From the NCBI GenBank assembly GCA_018806915.1, contig JAGKQI010000105.1:1-64000 (forward strand): a stretch of DNA of 64,000 nucleotides, given 5' to 3'. Position 1 is the first letter of the stretch. The number at the start of each line of letters is the position of its first letter. The DNA comes from Phytophthora colocasiae. Lineage: Eukaryota; Oomycota; Peronosporomycetes; Peronosporales; Peronosporaceae. The notes under the pieces were generated by a model. The model was not told where the DNA came from and searched no databases. It saw only the letters and a program-made list of their open reading frames with translations. The position numbers and the translations under genes are program-made. Positions 21,074 through 31,217 of this stretch are shown in pieces.

Positions 21074-22373
21074 TGTGGTGGAGCGGATCTGGCCAAAATC
21101 TGGTTGAGGCCGATCGCGATCACCACTTGCGCCCAGACACCGACTAACGGAGGGGGTCCCCCGATGATCCGTGATCTTGCTGCGTGTAGAGTTCACCTTG
21201 TGTACCCGTCGGTAGGCGGGTTACGCTCTTCCAGGTGACTTCTGAAGATGTCTTGGGACGAGAAGAATGTCTTGGGTGACGCAGGGGTGGTGAGATAGCG
21301 TGGGAATACTTCACTCTACCTCGGAGGGGTTGATCCGGGTCACAGGCGAGTTCTCGAGCCTTGATCCGGTCGCCTGGTCTTCGATCCAGGTCTTCCAAAG
21401 GTCCAATGTTGGGGATCTGATCCCTTCCTTTACGATGCTTGCCGCTTCCTATAGCGGGTGTCTTGATGGGTTGAGAGTCGACGAGATCGTCAGGCCAAGC
21501 AGCCAATTCCTTCCGATCCGTAGTTCGCACGTAAAGGATAGATCACTAGATAGGGTAAAACTGGCCAATGTATTATCCAGAATTAACCTCTATGCTAGAT
21601 CTCTTCTCCTTACCTTCTTGGTGCTGGTGGGCCAATGTAATTCCCAGTTCCGGTCTTGAACGAAGGCACTTGTGAGGTCCAGAGCAAATTCGATTCTCTT
21701 TATGGTTATTCCTATGTCTACTAGTCCCATCCTCATCTGCTATCCTACGATTACCTGACATCCGGCTACACAGCTGCCCCTCCGATCTCCGATCTCGATC
21801 TCACCTAACCCTTGATCGCGATCTCGATCCGCCGATCTCGATCAACCATCTCGATGATCGATCTTGGTCCACCGTCTTGAACAATGATCTCGATCAGCAA
21901 CCTTCATACTTGATCTCGCGTGCCTGTGTCGTCGACATTCCAGGTCTTGATCTTCCTGGACTTGATCACCGCTCCCCATGCGACCAACGCTGCCATCAGA
22001 TCCCCTCGGCAGCATCTCACGGTTATGTCGTCACCGGCCCACCATAGATCGCACCGGTCCCGACCCTCTGCTGCCTTGATCTCCTTCTCATGCGATCTCA
22101 GGCAAGGCGCCCTTTTCTCCTCCGACTTGAGCGCTACGCGGGACCGTACGGCGGGTTCTCCAATCACTTAGTCTCACTCGACCAAGACGCCATCCATTCA
22201 TCGCTGGCGAGATCGAGACGAACATCGATCTGGATCCATTCGTCAGCCATCGTTCGCGCAATCTGGGGTCATCAACTGACATCTTGCTTCGCCAGAGGCC
22301 CCTGTCGCTTGATCCGACTCTCTCTGGGTCTGAGGTTGCCTTTTCTCGGATTTCTTATTCGCGCTTCACCACA
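21074..22373 (-). repeat. Gypsy dimer LTR 1 (3' LTR)
   Basis: 1300 bp, plus-strand ends TGTGGTGGAG and GCTTCACCACA. Bases 21781-21900 contain about twelve GATC tetramers in 120 bases. It borders the start of the opposite-strand gene and could act as its promoter; that is inference. Confidence 0.93.
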
Positions 22374-22385
22374 TCCGCCCCCAGC
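22374..22385 (-). other. polypurine tract, copy A
   Basis: On the minus strand the sequence GCTGGGGGCGGA lies directly before the LTR start TGTGG, the expected place and composition for the plus-strand primer of reverse transcription. Copy B has the same tract at 33684-33695. Confidence 0.7.
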
Positions 22386-22499
22386 CTGCAAGTTGGTCCG
22401 TCTCGGTCCACTTCAGGTCTCATTCTCCAATCTTCAGCCCAAGGCACAAGTCACCCCGACAACACTTCGACCACCATCAACTGATCCCTTCCAGTCTCC

Positions 22500-24886
22500 A
22501 TGAGCCAGCAAGGAAGTGATCCTGGGAGCGATTATCTGCCTACACCTCCCGATTCCCCAAGATCTCCTGACGGTCCGCCATCTCCCCACTCCGACATCTC
22601 GCGACGTTCGTCGGGTCCGGCTCCAGACCACGCGCGCCCGCTCTCATCCGATGAGGCTGGGCCGATGCCGGGCAGTCCAGGGCGGGATCGCCTGGTGCGC
22701 GAACGCGATCAGCTAAGTCGTGAAGCCATGGAACTTCGGGCGCATGTCGACGCCATGGAGCGGTTCCGGGCGGACCAGCAGGGCGAGATCGCGCGTCTGG
22801 AGCGCGAGATCGCTGATCTCGCGGAGGAAGCCTCTGATCTCGATGGATTGCGTATGCAGGTTCACCAGCTCCGATCGGAACGCGACGAGTTCGCGCGGCG
22901 TCTCAACTCTGCCCAGGCAGAACTAGATCGAGCTACAGAGGACCGGGATCGTTTGACTGAAGAGGTGGAACAAGCCACTAACGAGATCCAGGATCTCCAG
23001 GCGGAAGCCCGGATCCATGCTTGCGATCTGGCTGAGGCGAAGCAAGACTCCGTCACTGCCAAGGCCAGCTACAACCGGATCTCGGCTGATCTTGCACATC
23101 TCCAACTGGATTCCAGCCCCACGCCTTCGACCGGGGCTCCCACCCGATTGGCCCTGGCTGAGCGAGATCGAGCCTTGGCGGACTCCGCCCGAGCGACCGC
23201 TTCCCTGACCAGTATCGCTGCTGAACGTGACCTGGTCACCGATCAACTCGCCCACGCTAACTCCGAACTGAACCGAGTCACTTCGGAGCGGGATCGCCTA
23301 CTCGTGGAACGGGACCAAGCGTTCGCAGATCGCGACAGAGCACAGACGGGTCTCAGCACCGAGCGACAGCGATCCACTCGTCTAGGTACGCATATAGTCT
23401 AGATCCCCCTCCACCTGACCATGATCACTCATATTCTGTTTGTCGTAGAGGATGATCTGATCGGTACCCATGCCGAAGTGCAGGAGTTAGAAGCGAGTCT
23501 TCAAGCACTGCAGGAGAACTACGATCAAGCGGAAGATAACGTATCGGCGACTACCAACGTCCTGACCGAAATGGTGTCTCGGCTCCGCGCTGCTCAAGAT
23601 GAACGGGGGGTCAAACGTGCTCTCAGTCCGCCCCCATCTCCTGCTACATCGCCCCCGCACAAGGCCTCGCGGAAGGAGCCTCCCCCGACCGATCACGACG
23701 CGGCCCCACCTGACGTTCCCGCTGGAGACCAACCTGGTGGCCAGGCCCAGGCGACCGAGCTCGAAGAAAAGCACGAGGAAGGCCCAGACCCCTTCGATCT
23801 GGGTCCTGAACCCGTGGCACCGCCGGCATGGAAATCCTCCTCCAGCATCCGGTGATCAAGGGGGGTCTGCTCCTTCGACGCCTCCGGCGCAGCCGACACC
23901 TCCGGGCGGCAGTTCCCCACAGACTCCGATCACTTCTCCTCAGGGGTCCCCGAGGGGTAGTCCAGCTGGCGGGAGCCCTCACGGTGGGGGATCTCCGGGT
24001 GGCAGCTCTCCCGGCGGCTCGCCGCGCCCCCAGCTGCACCCTCCTCTGTTCGCGATCAGCTCGTCTATTCCCGGGTATGCGAACGTCCGGCAGTTTGCGG
24101 CTGGTGATGTCTTCCCGTGGGATCCGATGTTCGTCGGAACTTTGGCGATCGTCGGTATGATCCTCTCCACATTGTCCAAGAGGCTGCTGCTACCTCCCGG
24201 ATTCCTTTACCCAGCGAGATCACCGGCTAATCGCCCTTCCCGAGCCGGGGTCGGTTGGTTGGCTAGCCGGATCACTGGGCCCAACGTGCAGGCCCTACTT
24301 GCTACCCGACCTTGGGAGGTGCTCCGCCACCGACCGGCCCCTCACCTTCGATATCGGTCTACATCGTCGTGCTGGAACTCTGCTGGGGCAGATCGCGGAC
24401 GCCTACGCCGCCTTCAAGTCAGATCACCTGCAGGCCTACTGGGAATCGACCCATTATCTCGAGATCACGAAGGCGATGTATGAGGCTGATCCTGACCTCC
24501 ATCGGTATTACCTCGAACGTCGGCAACGGCGTAGCCGCACCGGAGAACGTTGGCGGCTGCTGTTGGGGCGATTCCTGCCCATGATGCGGGCGATGTGGGC
24601 GGACATCGATCTTCTGCTCGATCCCTACTTCCTACACTTCCCCACTATCCGTGATCGGGTATACTGGTACCCCGGATCGGCCTCCCAAATGGCTAACCTG
24701 GCCCAGCCGACTCTGAACCGGCCGGAGCCCACCGATCTGATCTCTGCGTTGGCAGAATGCGATCAGGAGGACCTTTGGCGCAACCATTACCGCGATCAGC
24801 CGGCAGATCACCCGTCTCGGCAGATCCCACGGCTCGAAAACAAGTTTAACCCGCCTGCTCCGCCTACACCTCCTGGGACTCCCTGA
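22500..24886 (+). pseudogene. opposite-strand gene of the Gypsy element, copy A (coiled coil, P/G/S-rich, conserved C-terminal region)
   Basis: ATG at 22500 (MSQQGSDPGSDYLPTPPDSP) opens a 295-codon exon: Pro/Ser-rich to about residue 75, then a long Glu/Arg/Leu coiled coil. GTACGC at 23386 and TTTGTCGTAG at 23448 bound a 63-nt intron; removing it joins RSTRL to EDDLIGTHAEVQELEASL in frame and removes the TAG at 23400. Exon 2 continues as coil, then a PPSPATSPPHK and GGSSPGGSPRP stretch, then a C-terminal region with AFKSDHLQAYWESTHYLEIT and FPTIRDRVYWYPGSASQ. Frame changes near 23826 and 24335 are needed; both are present in copy B too. Lies convergent to pol. I do not recognise the family. 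Extra antisense ORFs are known in some plant Gypsy elements. Confidence 0.7.
23386..23448 (+). other. predicted spliceosomal intron in the opposite-strand gene
   Basis: 63 nt, GT...AG, pyrimidine-rich before the acceptor (ATTCTGTTTGTCGTAG), with CTGAC 30 bases upstream as a possible branch site. Its length is a multiple of three but it contains an in-frame TAG, so splicing is required for a continuous protein. The size matches the introns predicted in the pogo transposase at 56574-57840. Confidence 0.65.
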
Positions 24887-25264
24887 TCTCGCGATCTCGA
24901 CCAGTCCGGAGGTGATCAGCCGAACCTGGGGTCGATCAGCACGCTTACATATTCTTTATCACGATCCGGTACTTCGCCACGCGATCCCGACTCCAGCCTA
25001 GCCTCTTTTCAATTCCACGTAATCTTTCCAACTTCAAAGATCAGCGTTCTTCTCCATACTTACTCCACAGTTTCGATCCCCATTCAACATCTTCAAAATC
25101 TCCACACCTTCCATCCAATCACTCCGGCTTCACATGCATATACAAGAAAAATATAAAATCTCCACGAAAAAAAATATAAAATCTCCACATCCGATCCAGA
25201 TAGACATCCAGATCTGCATCCGCGATCTCGGCGTTGTGACCTGGTCACATCGCCCTCTTCGCGT
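24887..25264. other. non-coding gap between convergent genes, copy A
   Basis: AT-rich segment between the stop of the opposite-strand gene and the stop of pol, with AAATATAAAATCTCC repeated twice at about 25148-25187. No gene is seen; probably 3' untranslated sequence for both directions. Copy B equivalent is 36200-36576. Confidence 0.5.
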
Positions 25265-25745
25265 CTACACCTCTTCGTGCGACTGCATCACGCCAAACCG
25301 ATTTCGGTTAGCGTGATCACGTAGAAACGCACTCAGTATGGCTCCATAGTTAAGATCAGCTTCATCAACCCAAGTCGGTTCGTCATAACTGACCCAGTGC
25401 ACCAGGAATTCACGATAGATCCGGCCGTAGCGAGTTCGTTTCCCACTTCGCATGTCCGAGATCCGTTCGACCTCGTACTCATCGGCATCCAGATCTGGGA
25501 CCCAACTGTCCTCCGGAAGGAGGATCTCATCGAAATCGAGCCGATCTGCTTCATCTACCGTCAACTCGATCCGCGGTCGATCCGGGAAATTCCGCACCAG
25601 CTTTAGCTTAGAAACATGGACCACTGGGAAGATATGGTAGTCAGATCCCGCGATCTCCAGCTTGATCGTGAATTCATTGAGCTTCTCTGCAACACGGAAC
25701 GGGCCGTGCCAAAGGTGAGCGAGTTTACGTGCATAGGATGTCGAT
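25265..25745 (-). pseudogene. integrase C-terminus and chromodomain, copy A
   Basis: On the minus strand LAHLWHGPFRVAEKLNEF, SDYHIFPVVHVSKLKLVRNF and the chromodomain YEVERISDMRSGKRTRYGR, EFLVHWVSYDEPTWVDEADL follow in order. This is the usual end of chromodomain-bearing Gypsy integrases, where the chromodomain directs integration to particular chromatin. A frameshift near 25715 separates the first words. The D-D-E core that should precede it is not on either strand nearby. Confidence 0.85.
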
Positions 25746-25837
25746 CCGCATCAGATCGAAGCTGGATCACGAGTTTGGCTATACCTAGATCGTGTGAAGG
25801 AAGGGCCCTCGAGTTGAAGATCGAACTGCACAAGTGT

Positions 25838-26183
25838 CGGCAGTAGCCACGCGTGCAGCCCGAGCGCGACCTGGAGCCGCTGTCCTGCGAGAGGAACTGA
25901 TCCGGGAGATGCGGATTGATCGGATCAGGCGAGCCCAGGACGAGGAGGTCTGGATCGCCGGACTAAAGAGGTACCTGGCTGGGCAGATCGCGGATCTTAC
26001 TCGAGCCGAATCTGTATCCTACGCCAAGATCGCGTCCGAGTACGAGGTAGACGAACAAGATCTGCTGTTTTACTGCCCACCAGGGCCGAGATCAAGTGGT
26101 GATCGCGACCGCCTGATGAGACTTGTAGTTCCAGAAACGCTACAGCAGGATGTCCTCCACCACTACCATACGACTCTGGAAGG
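25838..26183 (+). pseudogene. inverted integrase N-terminal segment, copy A
   Basis: Plus-strand frame with SAVATRAARARPGA, EELIREMRIDRIRRAQDEEV, DEQDLLFYCPPGP and RLMRLVVPETLQQDVLHHYH, TTLEG, which is the linker and the first half of the H2C2 zinc finger of a Gypsy integrase. The RNase H that should precede it ends on the minus strand with LITLNRLDEVLA at about 26184. The segment is therefore flipped in place. The remainder of the zinc finger (GHQG...C..C) and the catalytic core are missing. Confidence 0.85.
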
Positions 26184-26653
26184 GCCAACACCTCATCAAG
26201 CCGATTTAGGGTGATCAGATCGCACCGATCTGCCTCATCGTGGACCTCGATCCCGCTTCCTCGCTGCAGTGCGGCACTCGCCAAGCTATCTGCGCTCCCA
26301 TTCCAGTCTCTCTTCACATGGACCAGCTCATGATCTCCCCAATTCCGCAAGTGATCTAGCACCTTCTGTTTCAGTAACGTCAATCCTGGCGCCTTGCAGT
26401 CGATCTCACCCCGGACTTGTCGGATCACCAGATTCGAATCGCCACAAACGACCAGACGGCGGCGTTCGAACTGTGCGATCATGCCCAGACCTAGCAAGAG
26501 TCCACGGTATTCCGCTTCATTGACAGTAAGGCTGTCAGCATAATCCGATCTAGCCTTGATCACTTTCCACTCTGGTAAACTCCACACGATCGCGCTGAAA
26601 GCGCCTCCTCCTCGTTTCACGCGTGCCGATCCGTCGAAACTTATAACCCACAA
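26184..26653 (-). pseudogene. second RNase H domain (type I-like), copy A
   Basis: FDGSARVKRGGGAFSAIVW, LTVNEAEYRGLLLGLGMI, CGDSNLVIRQVRGEIDCK and WNGSADSLASAALQRG give the D, E, D and D positions of an archaeal or type I RNase H fold. A second RNase H after the RT-linked one is known in several Gypsy lineages. The domain is intact in copy A and ends at the inversion point. Confidence 0.85.
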
Positions 26654-27425
26654 CTCCTCATCTGGGTCGGGATCGGCATCTGGATCCGACGTTTTGGCTC
26701 CTTTCGTGGCGCGATCGCGATCAGGGCTTCGTCGATCTCCGATCTGGGCGTTATGTTAGCTGCGATCGCCCCCAGTATTTCATCCTCCCCCTTCCTACAC
26801 TTTGTAAACTCGAGTGTCCACGGGGACAGAAGAGCAGACCATTGTCCCAGACGTCCTTGGAGGCCGGCAGACTTGAACAGCCATGCAAGCGTTGAGTGTC
26901 GGGTTAGGACCTTGATCCGACGTCCCACCAACAAGGTGTAGTGTAGATCCAAGATCCGAAGCAGAGCCAACACCTCCTTTTCGGCAACATTATAATTCAG
27001 CTCGTTGGTCTTCAAGGTTCGGCTGGCAAACGCGACCGGGTGGTAGATCTGGTCGTGTTCCTGCATTAGTGCGGCGGAAATCGCCCAGTCACTAGCGTAC
27101 ACGATCACCACGGGTAACTTCGTCGTGTCGAAGTGACGAAGGATCGGGTCGACGCGATCTTGGTCTTCAAGGCTGTAAACGCCCTGTATGCCCTACCCCA
27201 CCTCTCGTCACCAGTCTTTAGGCCCAGGTTGGCTCCGATCTCGCTTGAACAGGGTGAAGACATCGCCCCCAAGTCAGGATCCGGTGTACTATCGCTTCTC
27301 TGAGTCGGGATATCTAGTGATCTATCCCGATCCGACTTAAGCGCGACGGGATCTTGAGTGATCAGGTCCATGCTATCCATGATCTTTCGTAGATCTGGTC
27401 GCTTCTTCAGTTCTGCGAACTCCAC
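26641..27425 (-). pseudogene. RT-linked RNase H, copy A
   Basis: VLYELREVEFAELKKRPDLR at the start, then a linker, then VIVYASDWAISAALMQEHDQ, PVAFASRTLKTNELNYNVAE and VLTRHSTLAWLFKSAGLQGR, the standard RNase H words of Gypsy pol. A base is missing near 27148 relative to copy B, so the frame breaks between KTKIAST and PILRHFDTTKLP. An in-frame TAG at 27453-27455 separates it from RT. Confidence 0.88.
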
Positions 27426-27452
27426 CTCACGTAGTTCATATAGGACCGATGC

Positions 27453-28500
27453 CTAGATCGCATAATCCTCGATGAACCGACTATAGTAATTCAAACTTCC
27501 AAGGAACGATTGCATGGATCGGAGTGATCCAGGGAATGGTAGATCCGTCAGAGACTTCAGGTCCTTCGGGTTTGCCTCCAATCCATCGATCGACACTTTG
27601 TGTCCGAGATATTCCACTTTATCCATGCCCCAGAAGCTCTTTGCCACACTGATCGAGAGATTCCACTTATCACAGGCCTCCAATAGGTCTTCCACCCGAT
27701 CGCACATTTGATCCCATGATCCAGCCGTGATCAAGATATCGTCGATGTATGATCTCCGTCCTAAAACCGACGGGCGACCGGGATCTTCCGGGATTCCTGA
27801 TTCGAACACATCCGCAGAGCCTTCCACATCTCCGGACTGGGAGATCTTCAAAAATCCATATATATAGGGCATTGTCCACAAGACGTTGATAGATCTGAGG
27901 GGCGTTCTTCAGCCCGAACGGCATGCGATTCCACTCGAAAAGGCCAAATGGAGTGATGAAAGCCGAGATCGCGCGAGCTCGATCGGTCATTGATACGACC
28001 CAGAATCCACTCGCCATGGCTAATGAACAATACCACAGAACCTTGTCAAGATCTTCTAGCAGGTCATTGATCAGGGGCATCGGGTAGATCATCAGCCTTG
28101 TGAGACCGTTCACCAACCGATAATCGATACATAGTCGGATGTCTACACCGTTCTTCTTGATGATCACCACGATCGGAGATGCCCATGGCGATGTCGATGG
28201 CCGAATGATCTTGGCAGCTAGGAGTCCTTTGATAAGATCCGATACTTTCTCGCGGAACTGTGGCGCCACCTTTCGGACTCGTTGTGCGATCGGCTTTGCA
28301 TCACCCACGTCGATATCGCATATAACACCCTTGGCCGCTGGAGGAAGTGCGTTTCCCTTTCCGATCAGGAGATGTCGCTTCTTCCAAATAATCTGTCGAA
28401 GTTTCTCGATCTCCTCCTGGGCAGCCGATCCCGGATTTCCTACTTGCAGATCTTCAATCCTGACTTCTTCGGTGGTGGAGATCAGATCTCTGGTACTACT
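27453..28500 (-). pseudogene. reverse transcriptase, copy A
   Basis: AKPIAQRVRKVAPQFREKVS, IIRPSTSPWASPIVVIIKKN, RLCIDYRLVNGLT, FGLFEWNRMPFGLKNAPQIY and, after a one-base shift near 27865, SYIDDILITAGSWDQMCDRV with the catalytic IDD, then LPFPGSLRSMQSFLGSLNYY. The wording closely resembles Phytophthora Gypsy RTs as I remember them. The position that would normally hold the first catalytic Asp reads SLAMASGFW instead of a D-x-x-S-G-F/Y pattern, an inactivating change shared by both copies. Confidence 0.92.
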
Positions 28501-29144
28501 GAGAGATTATCGGCTAGATCTTCGGCCGAAAAATCGCCACTTTCGTGTAAGTGGGTCTGATCGGCGTTCTCGATCCCTTCAAGAGATGTCGGATCCGGTT
28601 CATCCGTTGATTGATCACGCAGCCTATCGTCCTTGGCTGTCAAGATCGGGGTGTCTTTAACCATGGGGACGGCATCGGCGTCGGGTTCATGTTTGATCTC
28701 GATTTGAAAATCTGGTTTTTCTGTTTTTACCTCGATCTCTTCTTCGCATGTCCGGTCTGTCTGATCTGGGGCCTGATCTGGGAAGCTCTCATTCGTCTCA
28801 GTCTCACCGCCCCCAGCTCCGCCACTCGGGGTCCTGTCGGAAATGATCGTGATCGGTGGGGTATTCATGGGATCCTGTTTGGGTTCAAGGAAAGTGACCT
28901 CGACTTCGGCTGCGTCGGTCGATCGGGTTGATGATCGAGATTCCAATGTCGATATCGGTGCAGGATCAAGATCGGTCTTGGCCGTCCCACCTCGACGGAG
29001 TATAGATCGCGGCGTAACGTAGGTCGGCCGTTCGACCGACGGTAAGGGGATCTCTACGGTTTCCTGAGGTTCTGGTCTTGCGTCCACAGTCGCTTCTAGA
29101 GCTAGATTCTGCCACTCCATGTAACGCCGGGATCCGACCGACAC
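28482..29144 (-). pseudogene. acidic linker between protease and RT, copy A
   Basis: 220 codons, rich in Glu, Asp, Thr and Pro (EEEIEVKTEKPDFQIEIKHE), without a recognisable domain. It is in frame with the protease upstream apart from a TAA at 29169-29171, and out of frame with RT downstream by one base near 28490, where ISTTEEVRIEDLQVGNPG resumes. Both breaks occur in copy B, so they could be old mutations or sites of recoding. Confidence 0.6.
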
Positions 29145-29168
29145 AAACCCGGGGTATCGAGGAACTTT

Positions 29169-30152
29169 TTATTGATCAAGTACCATTCCGACATGTAATC
29201 TGTGATCCAGTCGTAAAATCTTCTCGCTCAAATTCGTGATCACTAAGTACCGAGTTCGGCCGGGTCCATTTACCACGGTAGGTACCCATCGGTCGCCTCT
29301 AGTCACCCACAATTTCTCCGTCGCCGATAATTTCACTCTCGATGCGGTCTCTTCAGATCCCCCAACTGGGATATGTAGATCTTCCTCCAATTTTACCGAT
29401 CTTACCTTCTCCCCGTATAATCTCTTGTGACCACTAAGTGGGATCCCCACTTCGTTAGGTAAGCACATCAATCCCTTCGCAAGATCCATCCGGACCCCAG
29501 CCGGGATCATGAAATCCATACCCAGGATCGCATCTTGCCCGGATAGATCCCCGATCCAAATATCGAAAAAGTAGACCAAGTATCCCGCTAGCGTGATCTT
29601 GATCCTCGTTCTTCCCTCGGTGGTGTACACATTATCACCGATCCCAACACACTCCTGTCTCTGACTAGTGTCAAAGTGGCACCCAACCTTACGAGCAAAG
29701 GCGGTATCCACGATGGATACCTCGGCGCCAGTGTCCAGGAGCAAGATCGCTCTTTCATGATTGATCTTGCCTGAGATCTTGGCTTGGCGGAACCATTTTC
29801 CTGGTGCGTGGTATTTCCAATATCCCCTGGATTCTCCTTCCTTGAGATCCAGAGCCACTTCCGCCCCAGATCGCAAGAATTCATCGACCCGGGGAAGACT
29901 CGCGATCTTAGCAGTATACGAATGCAACTTACATGTATTACCGCGCAGATCCGAATTCTCCCTATCTTGATCTCTCGATTTCTTGTTCACATATGCATAG
30001 ATGCAGTACTCAGAACGCTCGGCTCGTACCGGTTTCCAAACCGGCGAGCGTCCTAGTTTAACATCTTTTCCACCTTCTCGGGGAACAATCCGGCATGTCG
30101 GGTCGGGTCGTACCACTTGCGGATCTGGTTGTAGAATTCTTCCATGGGGCAT
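29169..30152 (-). pseudogene. aspartic protease region, copy A
   Basis: ERAILLLDTGAEVSIVDTAF has the DTG active-site triad, followed by QDAILGMDFMIPAGVRMDLA, the second conserved element of retropepsins. An N-terminal part with KSRDQDRENSDL links to gag. The frame overlaps the gag C-terminal frame by 100 bases (30053-30152) in a different phase, a layout that would need ribosomal frameshifting. The frame is 327 codons and closed by TAA at 29169-29171. Confidence 0.85.
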
Positions 30153-30592
30153 TCTCCAGCTTCATGGATCTCCCCACAACCACGGCAGGTATACAGACAG
30201 CGGTCCGTTGGGTGACCCCTCTTCCCGCACTTATCACAGGTTAGACGTCTCCAGCAGTCTAGATCCGTATGCTTCCGCGATCCACAGTGTGAACAGCGAC
30301 CTCGATCATGATCTGATGTACCCCTGCGATCCGTGATCCGGCCTCGATCTTGCGCGTTCGTGTGCGATCGCGACTGATCCTGTTGGTGGGGAACGCCCCC
30401 AGTACCGATCTGCTTGTCTTCCGACGCGGCAAGATATATCCTCCGGAGATCGCCTTCAGAATCGGATCCGTCCGATCCGGATATTTCCTCTGATTCCGAG
30501 CTCGGATCTTGGGTTTGGACGATCTGGGCATACCGAGTTCCGGTGGACAGATGTCGAGCCGAGCAGCGATCGCATCCGCGGCGATCGGTCAA
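30053..30592 (-). pseudogene. gag nucleocapsid with three Cys-rich knuckles, copy A
   Basis: CSHCGSRKHTDLDC, CDKCGKRGHPTDRC and CRGCGEIHEAGEC are three consecutive zinc knuckles; the second has the canonical CX2CX4HX4C spacing. They follow an acidic/Ser stretch and end VEKMLN. The upstream boundary near 30560-30600 is the inversion point: residues before GTRYAQIVQTQDPSS do not look like gag. Confidence 0.85.
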
Positions 30593-30604
30593 GGAGGATC
30601 GTCG

Positions 30605-31217
30605 ATGATCCAGCGGGTCCGGATCTCAGCGATCTCGGATCTGAAAGATTTTGCGGGTAAAGATCTGGACGAAGATCGCGCTCGGGCCTGGATCAGTAAG
30701 GTCAAGTCAGCGTTTCAGCGCGATCAGGCTACGGAAGAAGAGAAATGCCTCACGTTTGCAGATCTGATGGTGGGGCCGGCAAAGAATTGGTACAGGCAGC
30801 TCAGTCGAACGACGAAAACCAAGTGGGCGGATCTGCTGGACAGTTTCCAGACCCAGTATTGTGGGTTGGGTATGTCGGTCGCGTAGCAATACTATCACGC
30901 TCGCAAGCGATCAGAAGAGACGCCTCTCGATTATCTCTACCGGCTCAACGTGGCGGCTTTACGGGCTAGGCTGAAGATCAAGGATGGGAGCCCTAAGGCC
31001 CGCCGGGAACATGTAGACCACTACATCGAGACATTGGGAGATCCGGAGTTGGCTGATCGGCTGACCCTACTCCGACTGAGTGACGTCGATGAACTGGAGG
31101 AGGTACTTCGTGCCCGGGAACGGGCGAAAAGCAGACAGCGTAAATCTGCGTTCGGATCGAAGTACAGACAAAAGGCACCGGCCAGTGCCCCGGCAGCACC
31201 CACCAGAGCGGTGGTAC
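30605..31217 (+). pseudogene. inverted gag core, copy A
   Basis: Plus strand: SAISDLKDFAGKDLDEDRAR, AWISKVKSAFQRDQATEEEK, DLMVGPAKNWYRQL, KWADLLDSFQTQYCG, QYYHARKRSEETPLDYLYRL and ADRLTLLRLSDVDELEEVLR. This is a Retrotrans_gag domain, but it lies opposite to the rest of gag. A TAG at 30884-30886 interrupts it just before QYYHARK. The exact ends are uncertain within about 50 bases (30590-30605 and 31215-31265). Confidence 0.85.

Noticed and set aside
22090..22503. Short frames inside the LTRs (for example a 137-codon frame)
   Set aside because: They lie in LTR sequence full of GATC words, change between the three LTRs, and show no domain.
23599..24160. Overlapping frames rich in Pro, Ser and Arg on both strands near the end of the opposite-strand gene
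   Set aside because: Only the frame giving GGSSPGGSPRP and then the C-terminal region forms a continuous protein-like series; the others are GC-rich shadows.
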